Of a stretch of 43,646 nucleotides of DNA, positions 7,803-14,530 are shown one piece after another. Numbering within the stretch: the first letter of the stretch is position 1; every line of letters begins with the position of its first letter. The notes beneath the pieces are model-generated. The model did no database searches, was not told where the DNA came from, and worked only from the letters and a program-made list of their open reading frames with translations. The translations under genes and the position numbers were made by a program. The DNA is from Verrucomicrobiota bacterium (lineage in GTDB: Bacteria > Chlamydiota > Chlamydiia > Chlamydiales > Rhabdochlamydiaceae): contig JAFEGV010000014.1 in NCBI GenBank assembly GCA_018239665.1, positions 1-43,646 on the forward strand, written 5' to 3'.

Positions 7803-8615
7803 CTATTGATCTAGAGAAGATGCGTAGCTTGACAATAAGAACGGCTCTGACGACGAAGGCAGGTCTTCACCAATAGCCATCTCAATAGGCGGCGGAGAAT
7901 CTGAAAATCTCAAAGGAACTGCCGAATTAACGTACTCCACTATGTCTCCTACCGAGCGAACTTCCTTAATTGCATCTCTATATGTTTCGATCGGCGTTGT
8001 TGCTTCCGAACGTCCACATGGAGGCATAAAAGTATAGCCTTGTTTTGTTTTAAAAGGCGTATACCCTGAGAATTTTAGCATGAGCAGCTCTCTGCCCAAA
8101 GCCCTGGGACGCTTGTTTTTATCATCCCAAATCAGTTCGTGTTTAATAGACTTAAGACCGACATGAAATTCCTTGTTCGCTCCTAAAGCGCCATAAATAA
8201 AACAGTCATTGAGGAACACATACCAGTTGGAGGCATTGATAATAGCGCCCTCTCTAAAGTGGGCTTTTAATAAACTTTTGCGCTCCTTAGGATTTAATTC
8301 AGGGTATGCTCGCTCAAACACCCTTGCAACTTCTTTCTGTGCCAAGGATGCCGGTTCAATGGCGATCGTTCCGAAATTCTGAGCCGCGTCGGCATCTCCG
8401 CGAATGGCATCTGTTCCTAAAATGACAAAAGGAAGGCGTTGGCTTGCGCCGGCGCTCATCGCGGCCAACCAATCCTTAACATAAGTCTTAGGACTGATCT
8501 TTGCTCCAAGATTTGAACTTTCTCTAGAGATCTCAGCGAATGAAAGGCGCTTGAGAGCCTGTGGCGAATAAAGCGGAGCTGGAATTGGACTAAGCAATTG
8601 CGCTGATGCTGCCAT
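7803..8615 (-). CDS. Unknown protein, paralogue of the convergent 7094-7714 gene
   Basis: A 270-residue protein of a family I cannot name. The central portion aligns with the 7094-7714 product (LPFVILGTDAIR, AAQNFGTIAI, WYVFLNDCFIYGALG, ELIWDDKNKRPRALGRELLMLKFSGY). It has an extra proline-rich N-terminus (LLSPIPAPLYSP) and an acidic/serine-rich C-terminus. The start at 8615 (MAASAQLL) has AGAGG upstream; an ATG at 8678 would overlap the predicted -10 box and is rejected. The N-terminus MAAS is shared with the 710-residue protein at 12026. The tail-to-tail arrangement with its paralogue suggests an inverted duplication. Confidence 0.7.
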   Translation of the reverse strand: MAASAQLLSPIPAPLYSPQALKRLSFAEISRESSNLGAKISPKTYVKDWLAAMSAGASQRLPFVILGTDAIRGDADAAQNFGTIAIEPASLAQKEVARVFERAYPELNPKERKSLLKAHFREGAIINASNWYVFLNDCFIYGALGANKEFHVGLKSIKHELIWDDKNKRPRALGRELLMLKFSGYTPFKTKQGYTFMPPCGRSEATTPIETYRDAIKEVRSVGDIVEYVNSAVPLRFSDSPPPIEMAIGEDLPSSSEPFLLSSYASSLDQ

Positions 8616-9033
8616 AAAAAACCTCTGCGGTGTTTTTATTATTAATATTGTTTTAATAAAATATAACGCTAAAAACATTATAACATAATTTTACTTTACA
8701 AATCAACGATTAGTTTTAACCGAAAAACACACGCAATACATTTTTATTTAAAATATAACAAATTAATTGAATTCAAGAACGGTCAGGCTCGGCATAAAAG
8801 AGCAATTTATCCTAACACCAATCATATTCAAATTATTTATACTATGCTTTTGCGCCGAAGATAGACCATGGTCCGAAAAGGGACCCCTCTGTAGACCAAA
8901 TTGGAGATTTGCAATTCCATCCGGATCATTATTAAATAACGGTCGAACCAAACCCCCTCCTGTTGAGAGAAGTAGAAAAAAAATCAGATTGATGCAACGA
9001 TCCAAATGAAAACACCTTGGAGAGTTCGGCGCC
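8616..9033. other. Intergenic region between the 8615 gene and the Fic gene
   Basis: The first 150 bases are very AT-rich and hold the promoter for the minus-strand gene (8677-8706). The remainder is less AT-rich and contains only an 80-codon plus-strand frame (8767-9009) without a ribosome-binding site or recognisable product. I find no clear promoter for the Fic gene. Confidence 0.5.
8677..8706 (-). promoter_or_regulatory. Predicted promoter with extended -10 for the 8615 gene
   Basis: On the minus strand, TTGATT (8706-8701) is followed after 18 bases by TATAAT (8682-8677) preceded by TG, giving TGTTATAAT. The stretch closely resembles the promoter of the 12026 gene, including the T-rich bases downstream. 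Confidence 0.55.
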
Positions 9034-10113
9034 ATGCAGCAGGATCCGATATCGACCTTCCGTCCGAATCGCCTTCCCATCCGCCTGCACTCGAAAACCC
9101 AATTCCAAAAGAGCGCAAAAAGAGCGAAGGAAGTTATCGATCAATTTGATGCCGTGGTGACCAAACACCCTATCGCCAAAGAGCTATGCACGATACTTTT
9201 AATACACGAGGCCATCGATTCTTTAGATTCACAGCACATTAAGGCTACCGTTGAAGACATTCTTATCGACAGAGTTTTGAGCGTACAAACAGAACGAAAG
9301 CCTATCTTAGACTATCTTAAAGCGTTTTCCCAAGCTTCAAAACAGATCGTCAACCATCCTCTGAGCCATCCTTTTTTCTTCGCCATGCACAGATCGATCA
9401 AAGGACTGCCCAAGAACGAACATCGGTACCGCCGTCTTCAAAATTGGATAGGGCCTGAAGGCGGCCCTGCAGAAAAAGCTTATTTTTTCCCGCCTGCGCC
9501 GGCAACTGTTTCTTCTTACATGTCTAATCTGATCAAGTATTGGAATACGGAGGAAAAAGAACCGCTTGTCCAACTGGCAATTATTTTTGCCCAGCTGCTG
9601 ATCATCCATCCATTCATGGATGGCAACGGACGCATAGCGCGCCTGCTGGTCCCTCTTTTTCTTTGCCGGAAAGAGGAAATCTCTGAGCCCCTCTTTTTTT
9701 TAAGCCGCTATTTCAAACGGCATCGCCTTGCATATTTTCAAAACTTGTTCTCAATCACATCTGAAAATCGGTGGGACCTTTGGATCCGGTTCTTTTTGAA
9801 AGGGGTCCATGAACAAGGGGTAAAGGATTTAAAGAACATCAAACGGATCATAGCCCTTTACACAGCGCTGCACGATCAGCTCTCATTGCAATGGCCGCCA
9901 AAGAAAGCAAAGCAGGTCCTCCTCTTTCTCTTCCAACATCCGATCTTCCCACAGAAAATCTGCCGTCCGCATTTTGGGAACTCCCAAAAACAGATCGAAC
10001 AAACGATCAACGATCTTCGGAAGAAAAAAATTCTCCGCCTGATCCGGCGGCGCGGAGAATCGTTCTTTGCATTTACGGAACTTTTAAGCAAAAAAAAACC
10101 TCGAAAGAGCTAA
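9034..10113 (+). CDS. Fic domain protein (putative AMP-transferase) with altered inhibitory motif
   Basis: Fic (filamentation induced by cAMP) proteins usually transfer AMP to Ser, Thr or Tyr of target proteins. This one has 359 residues with an N-terminal Fic_N-like helical region, the linker RRLQNWIGPEGG, the flap-like FFPPAPATVSSYM, and the active-site loop HPFMDGNGRIAR at 192-203 with all canonical residues including catalytic H192. The C-terminal part (about 290-355) looks like a winged-helix unit (KQIEQTINDLRKKKILRLI). The ungapped alignment to the usual inhibitory segment (S-x-x-x-E-G) gives S63-L-D-S-Q67-H68, so the autoinhibitory Glu is Gln. GGAG lies eleven bases before the ATG. Its last codons form part of the terminator of the converging histone-like gene. 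A host-directed or self-modifying role are both possible. Confidence 0.88.
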   Translation: MQQDPISTFRPNRLPIRLHSKTQFQKSAKRAKEVIDQFDAVVTKHPIAKELCTILLIHEAIDSLDSQHIKATVEDILIDRVLSVQTERKPILDYLKAFSQASKQIVNHPLSHPFFFAMHRSIKGLPKNEHRYRRLQNWIGPEGGPAEKAYFFPPAPATVSSYMSNLIKYWNTEEKEPLVQLAIIFAQLLIIHPFMDGNGRIARLLVPLFLCRKEEISEPLFFLSRYFKRHRLAYFQNLFSITSENRWDLWIRFFLKGVHEQGVKDLKNIKRIIALYTALHDQLSLQWPPKKAKQVLLFLFQHPIFPQKICRPHFGNSQKQIEQTINDLRKKKILRLIRRRGESFFAFTELLSKKKPRKS

Positions 10114-10128
10114 CGCAGCTTTCGAGGT
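10090..10128 (-). terminator. Rho-independent terminator of the histone-like gene, overlapping the Fic 3' end
   Basis: ACCTCGAAAG (10098-10107) and CTTTCGAGGT (10119-10128) are perfectly complementary; read on the minus strand the hairpin is followed by a run of T. The Fic stop codon (10111-10113) lies in the loop, so the last codons of fic double as terminator sequence for the opposite gene. Confidence 0.85.
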
Positions 10129-10155
10129 CGGCGATCATTTAATCGTGTAAAAAAA

Positions 10156-10365
10156 CTAGCAAGCGCCCATTTGGCCGGTTCCGCCTGTTGCGCTTTTTTT
10201 CATCATCGCAGCAGAAGGTTTTTTTCTTTTCGCAGTTTTCTTAGTGCTCTTTTTCGCAGTTCTCTTCTTGGCGGTTCCTTTCTTGGCAGTACTTTTTTTC
10301 GCAACTCTTTTCACTGTCTTTTTCTTAGCTGTTTTCTTCTTCGCAGCCTTTCTCTTTTTTGCCAT
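10156..10365 (-). CDS. Histone H1-like Lys/Ala-rich DNA-binding protein (HctB/Hc2-like)
   Basis: Sixty-nine residues, with about half Lys/Arg and most of the rest Ala and Thr, in repeats of the form AKKxTAKK. This composition matches the chlamydial histone-like proteins that condense the nucleoid in elementary bodies, particularly the Hc2 tail; it is much shorter than Hc2 of Chlamydia trachomatis (about 200 residues). The final 18 residues change character to a Met/Gly segment ending GTGQMGAC with a terminal Cys. AAAGGAGG lies just before the ATG, an excellent ribosome-binding site consistent with high expression, and a strong terminator follows. Conservation of such low-complexity proteins is hard to judge, so the gene symbol is left blank. 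Confidence 0.8.
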   Translation of the reverse strand: MAKKRKAAKKKTAKKKTVKRVAKKSTAKKGTAKKRTAKKSTKKTAKRKKPSAAMMKKSATGGTGQMGAC

Positions 10366-10606
10366 CTTTTCCTCCTTTGGATTTTTGGACAGCAGCTTAA
10401 CTTAATGCAGCTTTGGAGTGATCTCTACTCATGCATATTTTCATTATTAAAATTTTTATTCAATTATGAGCAAAGAAATTCTTTCAATAGATCTCTTGCA
10501 TAAACCGCTTTGCCTGAAAAAAGCACGATTTTGCCAGGCGAACGGACGAGCCAAGGGGCCCCCTAAAAAGTTGCAAAGTCGAGGTTACGCAAGAGATCTA
10601 ATAACA

Positions 10607-11290
10607 TCACGCCGGAGGAAGCAAGCGGCTAGCTTCTTTATAGCTTAGCCTGCTCATATGAGAAGAATGCAGAGAGAGGAATTTAGATACGGAATCCGGG
10701 GCTGATTTCGAGTACTCGCGCAAAGCCCAGCCTATGCCCTTGCGGATGAAGAAATTGTTTTCATGCAGCCTCTTTTCGCAATATGCAAAGAGCCGCTCTT
10801 CTTCCGTTTCTTTTTTCCATTTCAGTTGAAAGATCAAGGCTGTGCGCCGAACCCATAAAAATTCATCATCGATCCATCGATCCATTTCAGAAAGAAGATC
10901 GCGCTGATGCAGAACAAGCTTTCCAAGCACGTTAGCTGCTAGGGAGTCCACCGTGTCCCACCAAGCGTTGGTTCGAATGAGTTCTTCAAGAAAACAAAGA
11001 TCGGAAGGCTCGAGTTTTTTCCAATGCTTGACCAGTAGGTCCAAAGCGGCATAATGCAGCTCTCGCTGAGGCTTGTTCCAAAGAGATCGGACCGCTTCAA
11101 TCAGCTCGGGACGCGTAATGTGACTGTATTGGTTGAACAGCTCTTTCTGAAGTTCGGCTCGCTTTGGCTTAGGCAGGCCAAAAAAGGGAAATTGGTCCAA
11201 GAGATAAGCGGATTGCTTCTGCGCAGAGGCAGGATCTGCCTGTTTTGAAAAAAGGCCCTCTAACTGCTCTGTCCATTTTGCCAAATCCAT
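10607..11290 (-). CDS. DNA alkylation repair protein, AlkD-like
   Basis: A 227-residue all-helical HEAT-like repeat protein of the AlkD family, DNA glycosylases that remove N3- and N7-alkylated purines without flipping the base. Visible features include NAWWDTVDSLAANVLG (carrying the conserved Trp-x-x-x-Asp catalytic region), FLWVRRTALIFQL and FIRKGIGWALREYSK, the last being a family hallmark. It lies 24 bases downstream of the GyrI-like gene at 11315-11779 on the same strand, so the pair is probably one transcript. Catalytic residues appear intact. Confidence 0.88.
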   Translation of the reverse strand: MDLAKWTEQLEGLFSKQADPASAQKQSAYLLDQFPFFGLPKPKRAELQKELFNQYSHITRPELIEAVRSLWNKPQRELHYAALDLLVKHWKKLEPSDLCFLEELIRTNAWWDTVDSLAANVLGKLVLHQRDLLSEMDRWIDDEFLWVRRTALIFQLKWKKETEEERLFAYCEKRLHENNFFIRKGIGWALREYSKSAPDSVSKFLSLHSSHMSRLSYKEASRLLPPA

Positions 11291-11314
11291 TGCAATCCTT
11301 GTTCAATCCGGTTT

Positions 11315-11779
11315 TCATAATATCGAAACGTAGAGATCGACTTCGGCATCGCGCACAACTTTGCTGCGCTGGTCGTAGACCTCGAAGTCCGCGCGAAAAG
11401 CGCGCGTATGGGGAAAATCGTGGGACCAGACATATTCCCATGCGGTTGGAATAGCATAAGGGATGGGGCCTTTTGCCGTCATCACTGCATACTTGCTTGT
11501 GGGAACTGTGACCGATACCAGTCCTGGAGGCAGCGGCTGCTTGACTTCAGCTTCAACGCCTATCAACATCGAATAGTACCCTTGTTCGTCGTAATCGGAG
11601 TAGACCGCGTAGACAATTTCCGGACGAACGACAGAAGGGATCTTTTTGATGATGTTATCGTGGTAAAACTTCTGCCAAAAAGCAGGAATTTTGCTCATCG
11701 CATCTCCATTTTGGTTCGTTGTCCTCATATCGATGCCCACAATCGTAAAAGCCTTTTTATCTCTAATTGCCAACTCCAT
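11315..11779 (-). CDS. GyrI-like / AraC effector-binding domain protein (cytoplasmic)
   Basis: A single GyrI-like small-molecule-binding domain of 154 residues without a DNA-binding domain. The pattern is that of the family: FTIVGIDMRTTNQ, then IPAFWQKFY, IVYAVYSDYD, YYSMLIGVEA, VTVPTSKYAVMTAKG, and the C-terminal FRADFEVYDQRS...AEVDLYVSI. Stand-alone members bind or hydrolyse hydrophobic ligands. It has GGAAGG before the ATG and heads a probable transcript with the AlkD-like gene. A diverged paralogue with a signal peptide lies at 31715-32287. Confidence 0.75.
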   Translation of the reverse strand: MELAIRDKKAFTIVGIDMRTTNQNGDAMSKIPAFWQKFYHDNIIKKIPSVVRPEIVYAVYSDYDEQGYYSMLIGVEAEVKQPLPPGLVSVTVPTSKYAVMTAKGPIPYAIPTAWEYVWSHDFPHTRAFRADFEVYDQRSKVVRDAEVDLYVSIL

Positions 11780-11960
11780 AGCACTTCCTTCCTATTTCTT
11801 CGCATCTTAGTCTCTTTAAAATAATAATAAAATTAAAAATTGCTTCACTGCAACAAAGACATTCAAACCTCTTACGACCAACTGCTTATGATTACACATA
11901 ATCAACAAGGCCAATTACAACTCGAAAGCAAATTATCCAAACAAACATAACAATTAATTA

Positions 11961-11989
11961 TTGATTTTTAAATAGAATTATGGTATAAT
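11961..11989 (+). promoter_or_regulatory. Predicted promoter with extended -10 for the 12026 gene
   Basis: TTGATT at 11961-11966, a 17-base spacer, and TATAAT at 11984-11989 preceded by TG (TGGTATAAT). AGGA follows seven bases before the ATG at 12026. The sequence strongly resembles the promoter of the 8615 gene. Confidence 0.65.
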
Positions 11990-12025
11990 ATTTTTAACCA
12001 AATTATTAAATTAATAGGATATATA

Positions 12026-14158
12026 ATGGCAGCTTCGTCAATACCTTATTCAGCAATATTCGATGAATCCCGCGCTCTTGATCTAACCGCTTCCCACACG
12101 CTTCCAAAGACGGAGGGGATCGACTACCTGGCTAAAAAAGCCGGCTTGTACATGCTCAAAGGCACTGCGGCGCTCTTTTACATCCCCCTGATGATCCCGA
12201 TGGGAATTCCTAAAATGATCTCGTATTGTTACAACAAAGAGCTCAATGATGAAATCCGATTTGCTCGTATCGCCTCTTTTAAAGAGGGATTTTCTGTTCG
12301 TTTAGAAGGGCATGAGAATATTGAAGGCGAAAAGATTTTCAGTGAAAAGCCGTTTACAGAATGGTCTAAAGAGACCTTAAGAAGCATCTGTTACGGACAG
12401 TTGCTCCCCCCAAGGCCGCTTACGGAGGACCGGAGGGCATCTGAGCCGTTCAGGCGGGAAACTCAAGCCCAGGTCCATGCATTTGTCGAGCGTGTTTTTG
12501 CCATCCGGGAAGCAATTATCGCAGAAAAAGATCCCGATTCGATCCGTTCCATGATCCATGAGGCAATGTCCACGAGAGTCTATCAACAACTAAAAACCCG
12601 CATTCAAAATCCAGCGATTGAAATCTTGCAAGTCCTTGCCGTAAGGAACCTATGTACCGACGGAAGAGCAGCGCTGCAAAACTACGGCCGTAAAGTTTTA
12701 GGAGAGCTTGATAAAGAAGAGTTTTCATGGGGAGAGCTTGCAGCCTTTTTAGATCGACAAGCCGGCGATAGCCTGGCATTCCAAAGAAACAGTGTCGGAT
12801 CGACGATCCTTTGGGGGCTTGCCCATCCATTTGAAGCGCTCCATTGCACCGAGTCCAGCTGGTTTCCATTAGAGTTCAATAGCCATCAAGGCAATCCAAA
12901 TTTCTACGGCTATGATTTTCAGCTCAACATTGGCGGCGAACATAAGGAAATGCAATTCTATTATGGACCTGGGCCCACGGGAGACCTGCTCTATAACGAT
13001 GGGGTTTTGATTTGGATGGACAAACAAGGCGTTGCAGTACACGAACTGCGTCAGAATTTTCAAAATATGCACCACTCTGCAGAGGCGATGCGCATTTTCG
13101 AAATGCTCCGCTACGAGCAGGCCCACCCGGATTCCTTACGGCTCCTATCGACAAGCTTTGACACGGAAGCGATGGAGATGCCAAAGAGTTTTATCCCAAG
13201 CCCGTTCACCCCTCAAGCTTTCATGCTCCTCTATGCAAAATATGTTATGTCTGAAGAAGGGATCAGCGACACATCCCAATCGATCGATGAGATCACCGAT
13301 GATGCATCCAGGCACGTCGAAGGGGACCACCGAGAGGACAATGGCTACTATGTCGGCGGAAAGGTCATGACATCGCTTCATTTTAAAGATGCCATCAAAA
13401 CTTCAGAAAAGATCTATGTCGATCTGCAGGCAAAGGCTGTTCAGGACCAAATCGCCCATGGCCATTCCCATTGGTCGAGCCTGATGGAATTAGGAGAAAA
13501 AGGAAAGCAGCGCTTAGGAAAGATGATGCAGCTGGGAACTCATGCCGTCGTCTCTGTCGGCGCAGTGGCCTCATCTCTTAAAGAAATCTGCAGCAAGCAA
13601 GAACTTGAACAAGTATTTGATGACAAGCTGCACCAAGACCTGGTCGCTAGCCGGGTCAGCGGCGCTTGCAAACAGGACATCGATCGCGCCGTCGTGGAAA
13701 ATGTTTCTTTGCGATTGTTCTTCCGCCTTCTTAACGATGACACCCCGTTAACAAAAGAAGAGGTCTATTCCATCGTTGGAGCAGTGATTGGACGGGCTAG
13801 AATCGTCGAAGGCCGCTTGCTCCAATGGAAACGCTACGAAATCCTTAGCGATCTTTTGCATTTTGTCGATGACCAAGAGGGACAAACTATTGTTAGAAAT
13901 CACCTGAAGACCTATGTGCAAGGGATCTTGACATCTACACCGCCCTCTACTCCTCTCCTTCCCCAAAATGAAGAAGATTTCCTCTTCTCTGATCAGGAAC
14001 AGCCCCTTCCTGAATTCGAGATTGTTCATCAATCAGACGCGGATAAATTTCACGTGAGCGATGGACAGCCTTTGCCTGAATTCGAGCAGGATGATCGATC
14101 AGATGATGAGGAGTTCCTGCCTCAAATTAAGATTCTCGATCAAACAGATATTTCATAA
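12026..14158 (+). CDS. Large unknown protein with N-terminal hydrophobic stretch and acidic C-terminal repeats
   Basis: I do not recognise this 710-residue protein. It opens MAASSIPYSA. A hydrophobic segment around residues 40-66 (LKGTAALFYIPLMIPMGIP within it) could be one or two membrane spans, but there is no typical signal peptide. The middle is mixed alpha/beta with an aromatic stretch (NPNFYGYDFQLNIGG, MQFYYGPGPTGDLLYNDG). The last 66 residues are acidic and contain two tandem copies of a 22-23 residue unit with the core QPLPEFE flanked by SD pairs. Extended -10 promoter, AT-rich upstream DNA and lack of relatives suggest a lineage-specific, possibly secreted or inclusion-related protein; this is inference only. 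Confidence 0.75.
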   Translation: MAASSIPYSAIFDESRALDLTASHTLPKTEGIDYLAKKAGLYMLKGTAALFYIPLMIPMGIPKMISYCYNKELNDEIRFARIASFKEGFSVRLEGHENIEGEKIFSEKPFTEWSKETLRSICYGQLLPPRPLTEDRRASEPFRRETQAQVHAFVERVFAIREAIIAEKDPDSIRSMIHEAMSTRVYQQLKTRIQNPAIEILQVLAVRNLCTDGRAALQNYGRKVLGELDKEEFSWGELAAFLDRQAGDSLAFQRNSVGSTILWGLAHPFEALHCTESSWFPLEFNSHQGNPNFYGYDFQLNIGGEHKEMQFYYGPGPTGDLLYNDGVLIWMDKQGVAVHELRQNFQNMHHSAEAMRIFEMLRYEQAHPDSLRLLSTSFDTEAMEMPKSFIPSPFTPQAFMLLYAKYVMSEEGISDTSQSIDEITDDASRHVEGDHREDNGYYVGGKVMTSLHFKDAIKTSEKIYVDLQAKAVQDQIAHGHSHWSSLMELGEKGKQRLGKMMQLGTHAVVSVGAVASSLKEICSKQELEQVFDDKLHQDLVASRVSGACKQDIDRAVVENVSLRLFFRLLNDDTPLTKEEVYSIVGAVIGRARIVEGRLLQWKRYEILSDLLHFVDDQEGQTIVRNHLKTYVQGILTSTPPSTPLLPQNEEDFLFSDQEQPLPEFEIVHQSDADKFHVSDGQPLPEFEQDDRSDDEEFLPQIKILDQTDIS
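13979..14116 (+). repeat. Two tandem acidic repeats at the C-terminus of the 12026 protein
   Basis: The encoded units share F-x-x-SD, then QPLPEFE, then a second SD after four residues, at 23- and 22-residue length. The acidic, proline-containing sequence looks disordered and could be a short-linear-motif array for binding a partner. Confidence 0.6.
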
Positions 14159-14217
14159 AAGAATTTTATACTGACTCCATTTTGACACAGAGCTTTCCAT
14201 AATGAGGAGGGCCCTAA

Positions 14218-14239
14218 TTGTTTCGGCAGACCGAAACAA
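14218..14239. other. Perfect hairpin at the left end of the inverted-repeat element
   Basis: TTGTTTCGG (14218-14226) and CCGAAACAA (14231-14239) form a perfect nine-base stem with a four-base loop, overlapping the outer end of the left repeat arm. It begins 59 bases after the stop of the 710-residue protein, but no T run follows, so termination is uncertain. Confidence 0.5.
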
Positions 14240-14471
14240 CCTGAAGAATAGGGAATTTGGCGAGCCCGGTTCGCGTCCAAAGACTGCTTCACCTGCTCTT
14301 CACTCCGAAGGTCCATCTGACCTTCTCGTGTGTCCGCAGCCTCAAAATTTTTAAGCGAAAGCGGTGCGGAACAAGCGACCATTGCCAAATTGGAAAGGCG
14401 CGCGTGAGCATGAAAATTTTGATGATAAGCTGACGCTGCCAAATTTCCAATTCTTCAGGTTGTTTTGGTCT
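14228..14471. mobile_element. MITE-like element with 34-base terminal inverted repeats
   Basis: The left arm (14228-14261) and the reverse complement of the right arm (14438-14471) agree at 31 of 34 positions; the shared core reads ATTCTTCAGGTTGTTT outward. The 176-base interior has no credible coding frame, so no transposase is present. A third, single arm lies upstream of tsaB at 3428-3457. Size and structure suit a non-autonomous transposable element, though no clear target-site duplication is visible. A pair of opposing regulatory sites is the main alternative. Confidence 0.55.
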
Positions 14472-14474
14472 AAC

Positions 14475-14503
14475 TTGAGAATAATGGCATGACCATGTAA
14501 TTT
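14475..14503 (+). promoter_or_regulatory. Predicted promoter of the metNIQ operon
   Basis: TTGAGA at 14475-14480 and TAATTT at 14498-14503 with a 17-base spacer. The -35 hexamer begins five bases outside the GGT that ends the repeat core, the same offset as at tsaB. AGAGGA follows at 14508-14513. I see no S-box or MetJ-type operator. Confidence 0.55.
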
Positions 14504-14530
14504 CTATAGAGGAATTCACAATGGCCCCCC

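Larger units (their letters stand above)
14159..14530. other. Intergenic region with inverted-repeat element before metN
   Basis: Almost all of this 372-base stretch is taken up by the inverted-repeat element (14228-14471) and the metN promoter (14475-14503). Open frames crossing it are short and have no ribosome-binding sites. Confidence 0.6.

Noticed and set aside
8767..9009. An 80-codon plus-strand frame upstream of the Fic gene
   Set aside because: No ribosome-binding site, no resemblance to any family, and a mixed composition; judged non-coding.
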